Positions 15,805 to 22,068 of a DNA stretch of 26,843 nucleotides are shown here, in pieces (the stretch's first letter is position 1; every line of letters begins with the position of its first letter). The DNA is from CAWBCI01 sp963787195 (GTDB lineage: Bacteria > Bacteroidota > Bacteroidia > Bacteroidales > JAGOPY01): assembly GCA_963787195.1 (NCBI GenBank), contig CAWBCI010000072.1, positions 1 through 26,843 of the forward strand. The letters are read 5' to 3'. The position numbers and the translations under genes were made by a program. The notes beneath the pieces were generated by a model. It saw only the letters and a list, made by a program, of their open reading frames with translations, was not told where the DNA came from and made no database searches.

Positions 15805-17127
15805 TCAGAATGCAATGGAAGCCCGCAGATCAAAAGCAAATGCATTTTTCACAAGGGGATTTGTATCCGGATTTATAATATACTGGATATCGGGTTGTAA
15901 ATTCAGCCAGGGAAAAGCTATCCATTGGTAAGTAAATTCAAGGATCCATTCAGCCTGGGTTACTGACTGATGCTCACTTTCTTGCATGGTTTTGTAGGAA
16001 TTACCATTGGAAGCGATGGCAAAGGCCAGGCCGGTTTCATCTGCATCCCTCCCGGGAATAAGACCCAAATATACCAGCCCTCCACCTGTAAAAGCCTCAA
16101 AACGGTTGATGCGGCTGTTGTCAAGCCCCAGGCGGATAAATGCAGTCAGCCCCTGTTCCGGATGGGCCGCTTCATTAAATGTTTTCAATTCGCCTATGAA
16201 GTATGCTCCTGCATTTCCCCTGATCATATTTACGCCCGCCGGGCTACTGATATGAACTATTTCCGGAAAAGATGCCGTATAATACCAGGCACCCAGGGCA
16301 AATTTCCCGATATGACCTGAATCAACCATTCTGCCAAGCCGGTTTTTAAGTTTCCTGCCATGAATGACATTCCTTTCTCCATTTGTCCTGATAATATATT
16401 GAATTTCAGAGGTGGAAAGTATGCCGTTTTCCCCGTCCAGTATGAGCTGTGTACCGTTCTGATTGTTTGGGTTCCCTGCCAGGCCGTTCAATACAAGGGT
16501 CTGAAAATAAAAACGCCGGCTGAGCTGCAACTTAATCCGGAATCCGAGTGTGGTTGTAGGGAAAATTGATGGACCGTTTAAACCACTCTGTCCCAGTAAA
16601 GTGCCTACACCCTGAGGTGAACTGATAAAGAGGCTGGATGATTGCAGTTTCTGGAACTCGGAATTCAAATCATAGAAACCAGCCAGCAGAGAAAGCCGGT
16701 TATTGAATAAATCCTGCTGTATCCATGCTTCGTACAATTTAATCGTGCTATAAGCTTCAATATTTGAAACTCCCTGCGCATCACCAGTAAAAGAGGATGG
16801 TTTACCCCCATTATTGGCCATTCCATATAAAAAAATTGTGCCGCCTTTCCAGGATAATAATTTCCGGGTGTCAAGCGCAAGTATCATATCAATACTCTGA
16901 AGATAGGTTCCGCCCTGCTTAATCCCTCCGCTAAGGTTAAAAAAACCTTCACCTGTGTAATTGAAAGAGAACATAATACCTGATTCACCCAATTTGTCCC
17001 TTAATCCACCCCAAGTCCCGCTTAGCAGGCTGCGTTGTGCAATTCCCTGTGCAGATAAATCTGTCCATATCATGAACAACATTAAACATAGTAAAAAGCC
17101 TGAATGTATTGTTCTTTTTTCTTCCAC
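15805..17127 (-). CDS. OprB-type outer-membrane porin
   Basis: The protein has 440 residues with a signal peptide (hydrophobic 11-22, cleavage after about Ala26 in LSAQG). The rest alternates short amphipathic strands with Gly/Asn-rich turns and ends with ...AFDLRASIAF, whose terminal Phe is typical of outer-membrane barrels. The early GTWGGLRDKLGESGI (about 37-51) is the hallmark start of the carbohydrate-selective porin OprB family. It probably forms a channel for small sugars or other solutes; selectivity cannot be read from sequence. No TonB box or SusD-like partner is next to it. The upstream region is unusually rich in hairpins, including one 29 bases before the ATG. No clear -7 box is visible. 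Confidence 0.9.
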   Translation of the reverse strand: MEEKRTIHSGFLLCLMLFMIWTDLSAQGIAQRSLLSGTWGGLRDKLGESGIMFSFNYTGEGFFNLSGGIKQGGTYLQSIDMILALDTRKLLSWKGGTIFLYGMANNGGKPSSFTGDAQGVSNIEAYSTIKLYEAWIQQDLFNNRLSLLAGFYDLNSEFQKLQSSSLFISSPQGVGTLLGQSGLNGPSIFPTTTLGFRIKLQLSRRFYFQTLVLNGLAGNPNNQNGTQLILDGENGILSTSEIQYIIRTNGERNVIHGRKLKNRLGRMVDSGHIGKFALGAWYYTASFPEIVHISSPAGVNMIRGNAGAYFIGELKTFNEAAHPEQGLTAFIRLGLDNSRINRFEAFTGGGLVYLGLIPGRDADETGLAFAIASNGNSYKTMQESEHQSVTQAEWILEFTYQWIAFPWLNLQPDIQYIINPDTNPLVKNAFAFDLRASIAF

Positions 17128-17155
17128 CGGATAATCTTATATTCTTAATGCTTAA

Positions 17156-17189
17156 TAAGATACCCCTCCGCAAGCAGCGGGGTATCTTA
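17156..17189 (-). repeat. 11-bp hairpin in the porin leader (REP-like)
   Basis: TAAGATACCCC (17156-17166) pairs exactly with GGGGTATCTTA (17179-17189) across a 12-base loop. It lies 29 bases upstream of the porin ATG on the minus strand. The sequence has the look of dispersed GC-rich palindromes but only one copy is in this window. Confidence 0.7.
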
Positions 17190-17199
17190 AGGAAATATC

Positions 17200-17252
17200 T
17201 CTTATTCGTCTCAAGAGACGTGGAATTTAGTCCCATCAGATCCCGAATAAGA
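17200..17252. repeat. Nested inverted repeats
   Basis: TCTTATTCG (17200-17208) pairs exactly with CGAATAAGA (17244-17252). Inside the pair, CGTCTC AA GAGACG (17207-17220) forms a second inverted repeat that shares two bases with the outer arm, so the two stems may be alternatives. It continues straight on from the previous hairpin. Confidence 0.55.
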
Positions 17253-17326
17253 CCTCGTCTTTTCGGAATCAATTCGACTAAGAATTTTTTCTTCGCTTCG
17301 TTTAAAAAAATTAAGTCTCATTGATT

Positions 17327-17352
17327 AAACCATTTAATCAGCTAAATGGTTT
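17327..17352. repeat. 10-bp hairpin
   Basis: AAACCATTTA pairs exactly with TAAATGGTTT across the loop ATCAGC. On the plus strand it is followed three bases later by a small hairpin at 17355-17369 (ATTCTT, CGG, AAGAAT). Confidence 0.6.
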
Positions 17353-17597
17353 TCATTCTTCGGAAGAATTATGAAAATTCCTGCAAACAACTCAGCTCTA
17401 ATCCGGACTTTATTACGAGTTCATACTAGTCAGGCTTAATTCCGATAAAACTGAACCAGTGATAATTCAGAATATATTAATGAACAAAATTCAGTTTAAA
17501 ACATTATTTGTATTGTTTGGATAATGCTTGGTGATTCTAACATGAATGAATTTACTTATTAAGCATAAAAATAAATGTCGTTTTAAAAATTATACAC

Positions 17598-18125
17598 ATG
17601 TTTTTCACCAATTTTATCAAAACTGATAATTCAAAAACTACGATACTCATCCGTATAATGGTTGGGGCCATATTTCTCTCGGAAGGTATACAGAAGTACC
17701 TCTTCCCGGCAAGCCTTGGCGTTGGCCGCTTTACCGCCATGGGTTTTCCCTATCCCGATTTTTTTGCATGCCTGGTGGGTGCTCTCGAAATTACATGCGG
17801 CATCTTACTGATAAGCGGTTTTCTTACCCGGGAAGCTGCCCTGGCCATGCTGATCAATATCAGCGTCGCCATACTGGTTACCAAAATCCCGATTGGGCTT
17901 GGCAGGAGTTTTGGGCCATTCATACTGAAAGATATGAAAAGCTATGGATTCTGGAGTATGGCACACGAAATGCGGACAGATTTTGCAATGTTCTTGGGAA
18001 GTATTTTTCTTTTGATAAAAGGAGGTGGAAGATGGTCGATTGACCAGTATTTCCAAATCCGTAAGGAGCTTAAAGATTCATCTGAAGAAAGCCCGGAAAT
18101 ATACCCCGGTAAAATAAAATTATAA
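17598..18125 (+). CDS. DoxX-family membrane protein
   Basis: The protein has 175 residues with four hydrophobic segments at about 14-30, 56-74, 79-98 and 125-141, the DoxX layout. The first helix carries the family pattern R19xxxG23xxFLxEG30xxK33. The second shows GALEITCGILLISGF. DoxX proteins are integral inner-membrane proteins linked in various bacteria to thiosulfate oxidation, oxidative stress or redox balance; the substrate here is unknown. The hemerythrin-domain gene starts 52 bases downstream on the same strand, so the two are probably one operon concerned with oxygen, NO or redox stress. That functional link is an inference. Confidence 0.85.
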   Translation: MFFTNFIKTDNSKTTILIRIMVGAIFLSEGIQKYLFPASLGVGRFTAMGFPYPDFFACLVGALEITCGILLISGFLTREAALAMLINISVAILVTKIPIGLGRSFGPFILKDMKSYGFWSMAHEMRTDFAMFLGSIFLLIKGGGRWSIDQYFQIRKELKDSSEESPEIYPGKIKL

Positions 18126-18177
18126 TTAACGTATACTTGCAGGATATGATTGTTCTCAATTTCTTGTAAATTTTATT

Positions 18178-18900
18178 ATGAAAGAAAACAATAAGCTGAT
18201 AGAATTATCCGGGAGGAGAAATTTTTTGAAAAACGGGGCTCTGATCATAAGTGCAGGCATCGCCGGACCTGCGCTGCTGACTGCCTGTGCACCGGTAAAA
18301 AAAGGAGACCCCGAGGAGGAAATCAGTCCGACTGAAGACCTGATGCGGGAACACGGCCTTTTGAACCGGGTATTGCTAATTTATGATGAACTGCAGTCGA
18401 AGCTGATGCGGGGGCTCGACTTTGATCCTTCCCTACTGAATAATTCGGCGGGTATTATCCGGAGTTTCGTTGAGGATTACCATGAAAGTCTTGAAGAAGA
18501 TCATCTATTCCCCAGGTTCGAAAAAGCTAATATGCTGACCGACCTGGTAAAGGTCTTGCGGGAGCAGCATAAGGCAGGCAGGGATCTGACAGGTCAGATA
18601 TTGCAGTTCGGGCAGAGCGCCCGCTATGATGATCCGGATGACCGGCAAAAACTGATAGATCTGCTGGCTGCTTTCATCCGCATGTACCGGCCTCATGAAG
18701 CCCGGGAAGATACCATCCTTTTTCCGGCTTTGCATAAGATAGTAGGACCGGAAGAATTTGCTGAAATGGGAGACAGGTTTGAAACCCTGGAAAATAAACT
18801 TTTTGGCCAGGATGGTTTTGAAAGCATGGTTAACAAGGTTGCAGATATTGAGAAGCAACTGGGTATCTATGATCTTTCTCAGTTCACTCCTGAGATATAG
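18178..18900 (+). CDS. Exported hemerythrin-domain protein with Tat-like signal and lipobox
   Basis: The protein has 240 residues. The N-terminus has RRNFLK (13-18), a Tat-type twin-arginine motif, then a hydrophobic stretch and LTAC with Cys37 as a possible lipidation site. The four-helix hemerythrin (HHE) core carries the likely di-iron ligands: His59 (REHG), His102 and Glu106 (YHESLEE), His131 (EQHKAG), and His173 and Glu177 (PHEAREDTILFP). Hemerythrins bind O2 or NO or act in metal-centre repair. Tat export fits a protein that folds with its metal before transport. Most hemerythrin proteins are cytoplasmic, so a membrane-tethered periplasmic form is unusual. It follows DoxX by 52 bases, and a terminator follows it. 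TATACTTG at 18132-18139 is a weak internal -7 candidate. Confidence 0.88.
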   Translation: MKENNKLIELSGRRNFLKNGALIISAGIAGPALLTACAPVKKGDPEEEISPTEDLMREHGLLNRVLLIYDELQSKLMRGLDFDPSLLNNSAGIIRSFVEDYHESLEEDHLFPRFEKANMLTDLVKVLREQHKAGRDLTGQILQFGQSARYDDPDDRQKLIDLLAAFIRMYRPHEAREDTILFPALHKIVGPEEFAEMGDRFETLENKLFGQDGFESMVNKVADIEKQLGIYDLSQFTPEI

Positions 18901-18919
18901 TCGCAACACATGAACTCCG

Positions 18920-18948
18920 GCCTGTCAACAGATTGTCAGGCTGTTTTT
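18920..18948 (+). terminator. Intrinsic terminator after the hemerythrin gene
   Basis: GCCTGTCAA (18920-18928) pairs with TTGTCAGGC (18933-18941) in eight of nine positions across the loop CAGA. A five-T run at 18944-18948 follows. It lies 20 bases after the stop codon. Confidence 0.7.
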
Positions 18949-18975
18949 AGTACAATCCCAAAAATATCATTCTTA

Positions 18976-19872
18976 TTATTCCAAAACTGTATAAAGTGTA
19001 GGATTTAAAATGATGCCCGTATCTGCAACGCAGCGGAAACCTAGATATTCTGCACCTTCTTCTTCGGCATCCGTACTCCATCTGAAGGTAGTCCGGGTAT
19101 AGGCGGCGGTATTCAGGTAACAACCCCCACGCATGGCTTTTGCACTACCACCCCACGTTCCTGTAGTCATCTCATACACATTTCCGGCCATATCCATCAG
19201 GCCGTAGGGACTGGCGCCGGAAGGGTATGAGCCTACCTGCACAGGTTTCAGGTTTCCTTCAGCCCGCCCATTATAATTCGCTGAAATAGCTTCATTGCCC
19301 CAGGGCCAGGTACGTCCGTCAGTTCCCCGTGCTGCCTTTTCCCACTCTTCTTCAGATGGAAGTCTTTTACCTGCCCAGCGGGCATAGGCTTCTGCCGCGG
19401 CCCAGCCTATCCCTGCCACAGGTTGCAAAAGCTCGCCATAAATGGATTTCTGCCTTCCATTCCAGTAACGGGGAACAGGCGCACTGGCATCAGCCTCAGA
19501 GAAGAGCTTGTACTGCCCGTTCGTGACTTCATATTTATCGATATAATATGAAGGGATAGAGATATTCCTGCGTGAATACTCAAGTTCGAATAAAGGTAAG
19601 AGTGCATTATCCAGAGAAGTCAGGATGCTGTCTCGTTGTTTTTTATTCATTCCATAAATAAAACTACCCCCCGGGATAAGAACCATTACAGAACTGTCTT
19701 TCAGCAGCATTATTTCCCGTGGTAATTGTTGCCGTCCGGAAGCAGCTGTTGGAGCCGGTTTTGAAAGGAGAGCCGGGGCATCCGAAGTCTTCTCCGAGTT
19801 AGATCGCTCAGCGGCAGGACTGCATGAAAATACTATTACAGTGGCTAAAAGAGAAAATATATGTCTTTTCAT
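18976..19872 (-). CDS. FGE-sulfatase-domain lipoprotein lacking the usual catalytic cysteines
   Basis: The protein has 298 residues. A short signal peptide ends in VFSC with Cys17 as the lipidated residue, then a Ser/Ala/Pro-rich linker to about 55. The FGE-sulfatase (SUMF1) domain follows: IPGGSFIYG (66-74), YYIDKYEVTNGQYKLF (109-124), WAGKRLPSEEEWEKAARG (166-183), WPWGN (199-203 region), GSYPSGASPYGLMDMAGNVYEM (214-235), RGG (248-250) and LGFRC (277-281). In formylglycine-generating enzymes two cysteines lie about six and eleven positions after RGG's first glycine; here that stretch reads CYLNTAAYT, with Asn and Thr at those places. It is probably a binding or structural member, as in GldJ/GldK-like proteins, not an oxidase. 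It overlaps the upstream gene by 4 bases (ATGA). Confidence 0.87.
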   Translation of the reverse strand: MKRHIFSLLATVIVFSCSPAAERSNSEKTSDAPALLSKPAPTAASGRQQLPREIMLLKDSSVMVLIPGGSFIYGMNKKQRDSILTSLDNALLPLFELEYSRRNISIPSYYIDKYEVTNGQYKLFSEADASAPVPRYWNGRQKSIYGELLQPVAGIGWAAAEAYARWAGKRLPSEEEWEKAARGTDGRTWPWGNEAISANYNGRAEGNLKPVQVGSYPSGASPYGLMDMAGNVYEMTTGTWGGSAKAMRGGCYLNTAAYTRTTFRWSTDAEEEGAEYLGFRCVADTGIILNPTLYTVLE

Positions 19873-20432
19873 TGATCAAAATTTTTATTTAGGACTAATG
19901 GGTAAGGGATTTGATTAAAACCCAGGATAAGCTTTCGGGAATTATAACCCTGCTTTGACCAGATAACGGTATACTTTTCTTCCGGAGAAATTTCAGGGAT
20001 CTTCACAAGGAAATCTCCCATCTGACCCGTTTCATAACGAATAGTGTCGTTTATATCAGTCCTTCTCCTAATAACCTGTATCGAAACATTATCACCAAAA
20101 TCATGGTCATCCAGCATGACTGAACCATAAATTTCAAGGCTCAGATCCGCCCTTGAAATATAATCCCTGGTAACATCTTCTTTGGAGAGGTAATTTCCGA
20201 GATCAGGTTTCCAGTATTTGAAGAAAAGAGGCGCTATGGCAAGAAGTACCATGAACAGGATGAGCATCAGAAGTGAATTGGTGCTGACTTCGACCATATC
20301 TTTAATCTTGATCTTTTGCATGCTCTTTCCATCATCCGAAACCTTCTTTCCGAAAATAATCAAAAGAAAACAGAATAATAGAAAGAACAAGCCCGCGATC
20401 GTAATGATGACGCTTAACAAATCTACTTTCAT
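19869..20432 (-). CDS. Two-TM membrane protein with periplasmic Ig-like domain, paired with the FGE-like lipoprotein
   Basis: I do not recognise a named family. The chosen start at 20432 gives 187 residues. An ATG at 20486 would add 18 residues but lies upstream of a -7-like box. Hydrophobic segments at 5-28 and 53-71 flank a Lys-rich cytoplasmic loop. Residues 80-187 are strand-rich and resemble an Ig-like or carboxypeptidase-regulatory domain (LSLEIYGSVMLDD near 97-109, KYTVIWSKQGYNSRKLIL near 153-170). Both termini of the helix pair therefore face the periplasm. The stop overlaps the next start as ATGA, so translation of the two proteins is probably coupled and they may form a complex. Confidence 0.8.
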   Translation of the reverse strand: MKVDLLSVIITIAGLFFLLFCFLLIIFGKKVSDDGKSMQKIKIKDMVEVSTNSLLMLILFMVLLAIAPLFFKYWKPDLGNYLSKEDVTRDYISRADLSLEIYGSVMLDDHDFGDNVSIQVIRRRTDINDTIRYETGQMGDFLVKIPEISPEEKYTVIWSKQGYNSRKLILGFNQIPYPLVLNKNFDQ

Positions 20433-20449
20433 AATTTTTGGTATTTGAA

Positions 20450-20457
20450 CGAATATA
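20450..20457 (-). promoter_or_regulatory. Possible -7 element for the 2-TM/lipoprotein operon
   Basis: The minus strand reads TATATTCG, one mismatch from TAnnTTTG, 17 bases upstream of the ATG at 20432. Confidence 0.35.
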
Positions 20458-20651
20458 AAAGTAAGGAATTTCAATTTTGAAATCAATTGATTGCAATGAT
20501 ATTCAGCGTGATTTCAGAGGGTTATATATTTTTTAATTTTTTTTATGATGGGTATGAACGCCAGGGCAAGACTATTTAATCTAAAATTTGAACAAATGGC
20601 AAGCAATTCGCATTATTCCTTTTAAATCAAATCATATAAAATATTCATGCT

Positions 20652-21227
20652 ATGAAAAAAATTCTTTTGCTGACCGGCGACTTTGCCGAAGATTATGAAA
20701 CCATGGTTCCCTTCCAGATGCTGCTGATGGTAGGACATGAAGTCCATGCCGTTTGCCCGGGCAAGAAGAAGGGACAGAAAGTCAAAACAGCCATCCATGA
20801 TTTCGAAGGCGATCAGACTTATTCTGAAAAACCTGGGCATAATTTCGAGCTGAATTATTCTTTCGATGCCGTCAACCCGGCTGATTATGATGCCCTGGTA
20901 ATTGTCGGGGGAAGGGCTCCTGAATATTTGCGCCTGAATGAGAAAGTTATAGAGATCACCCGGCATTTCTTTACGAATGATAAACCGGTAGCTGCCATTT
21001 GTCATGGCCCTCAGATCCTGACTGCAGCCGGCGTGGTTGAAGGCAGGAGACTTACATCCTATCCGGCTGTCGGACCGGAAGTCACCCTGGCCGGAGGGGA
21101 ATTTGTAAGCGTAAATGTGGATGAGGCCGTAGTAGACGGGAAACTCGTCACCAGTCCGGCATGGCCCGGTCATCCCGCCTGGATAGCTGCATTCCTGAAA
21201 GTTTTGGGGACTAAAATAGAGCTTTGA
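20652..21227 (+). CDS. DJ-1/PfpI-family protein
   Basis: The protein has 191 residues, normal for the family. Seen are the N-terminal strand KKILLLTGDFAEDYE with an acidic residue at about 16, VGGRAPEYL at 85-93, a hallmark of the PfpI subgroup, and the nucleophile elbow AAICHGPQIL with Cys117 and His118. Members act as intracellular proteases, glyoxalases or protein/nucleotide deglycases. The exact activity here cannot be assigned; the GRAPE-type motif favours the PfpI/YhbO side. No signal peptide is present. It is a single gene convergent with the sulfotransferase-like gene, 17 bases away. Confidence 0.92.
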   Translation: MKKILLLTGDFAEDYETMVPFQMLLMVGHEVHAVCPGKKKGQKVKTAIHDFEGDQTYSEKPGHNFELNYSFDAVNPADYDALVIVGGRAPEYLRLNEKVIEITRHFFTNDKPVAAICHGPQILTAAGVVEGRRLTSYPAVGPEVTLAGGEFVSVNVDEAVVDGKLVTSPAWPGHPAWIAAFLKVLGTKIEL

Positions 21228-21244
21228 TTTTTAAAAATTTGAGA

Positions 21245-21940
21245 TCAAATCATCCTGTATAATAATAAAAGTCCAAATAAAATCCCGATGGGAGTTGCTA
21301 TCCTTATGACCCAAAGAAGATAAATGTATTTGGTATATTCGGATGTTTCATTCAGATGGGGAAATTCACGGTTTTCAGGCACCGGCACCCCGAGAAATTT
21401 ACATAGCGGCTCCCATCCTTCTTTCACATCAAAAACCAGGAGTCTTTCCTCAGGAATCTTCTGCTTTACTTCTTGTATGTGATTTTTGAAATTCTTTATA
21501 GCTTTATCCCTGTTTTCAAACTGCCCGTCAAACCTGCCCTGAAAAATCAATTCATTCTGCATGCGGGTAAGCACCCTGGGATACCATGAAGGCCAGATCT
21601 TCTGTATGCGGTAGATCGTCTTCAGGGAACTATCATACCAGGTTTCGGCATCTCTAACATTCAGTAAAATCAATGCTTCAGGGTAAATTTCTGACAATTC
21701 TTTGTAAAACTCACAGGCTGGCCAGTCGACCACTGAATTATACTTTCGGAAGAATCTTTTCCAGTTGACTTTCTTTTTATGAATGGCCCGCAACCAGAAA
21801 AGTATATGCCAGGGGCGAAAAAGCGCGACTTTCATATGATAGCAGGGTCCGAAGCCAAGTTCTTCAAGAGCAGCCTTGATGGATAAGGTTCCTGTCCGGC
21901 CGAAGCCTGCACCTATGATTTTCAGTTGATTTTTACTCAT
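21245..21940 (-). CDS. Sulfotransferase-family protein with C-terminal membrane anchor
   Basis: The start at 21940 (231 residues) is chosen because the fold begins there: KIIGAGFGRTGTLS gives the 5'-phosphosulfate loop at 12-20. The alternative ATG at 21970 overlaps a -7-like box (TATATTTC, 21950-21957, minus strand). Also seen are KVALFRPWH (37-45), DWPACEFYKEL (72-82) and LNVRDAETWYDS (93-104), the probable 3'-phosphate-binding segment, and VKEGWEPLC near 172-180. Family members transfer sulfate from PAPS to hydroxyl or amino groups. Residues about 204-228 form a hydrophobic stretch, so it is probably anchored to the inner membrane with the enzyme in the cytoplasm. No PAPS synthesis genes are nearby. 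The acceptor is unknown. Confidence 0.85.
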   Translation of the reverse strand: MSKNQLKIIGAGFGRTGTLSIKAALEELGFGPCYHMKVALFRPWHILFWLRAIHKKKVNWKRFFRKYNSVVDWPACEFYKELSEIYPEALILLNVRDAETWYDSSLKTIYRIQKIWPSWYPRVLTRMQNELIFQGRFDGQFENRDKAIKNFKNHIQEVKQKIPEERLLVFDVKEGWEPLCKFLGVPVPENREFPHLNETSEYTKYIYLLWVIRIATPIGILFGLLLLYRMI

Positions 21941-21956
21941 TGAATCATTGAAATAT

Positions 21957-22004
21957 AAAAATCCCCGCAAAAATACTCAAATAGATGATAAAAAAATCCC
22001 CGCA
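21957..22004. repeat. 13-bp direct repeat
   Basis: AAAAATCCCCGCA occurs at 21957-21969 and again at 21992-22004, 35 bases apart. The second copy is an arm of the terminator of the 719-residue gene; the first lies just upstream of the sulfotransferase start. Confidence 0.6.
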
Positions 22005-22047
22005 TCCTGCAGGCCCTGAAATCAGGAATTCCACAGTGTACGGGGAT
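21990..22047 (-). terminator. Terminator of the 719-residue protein gene
   Basis: On the minus strand ATCCCCG (22047-22041) pairs with CGGGGAT (22002-21996) across a long loop that holds its own small stem (CCTGA/TCAGG). A run of seven T residues follows (plus-strand A at 21990-21996). It begins about 20 bases after the stop codon at 22069. Confidence 0.6.
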
Positions 22048-22068
22048 CTCCCAGAAGATAAATTCATT

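Larger units (their letters stand above)
17128..17597. other. Hairpin-rich divergent intergenic region
   Basis: These 470 bases separate the porin and DoxX genes and hold no convincing gene. They contain at least four hairpin-forming repeats, listed separately, and an AT-rich half (about 17400-17597) before the DoxX start. No clear TAnnTTTG box was found for either gene. An unannotated small RNA or a structured 5' leader is possible. Confidence 0.5.

Noticed and set aside
20622..21173. Minus-strand reading frame of 183 codons
   Set aside because: It is fully opposite the DJ-1/PfpI gene, whose catalytic motifs are intact on the plus strand.
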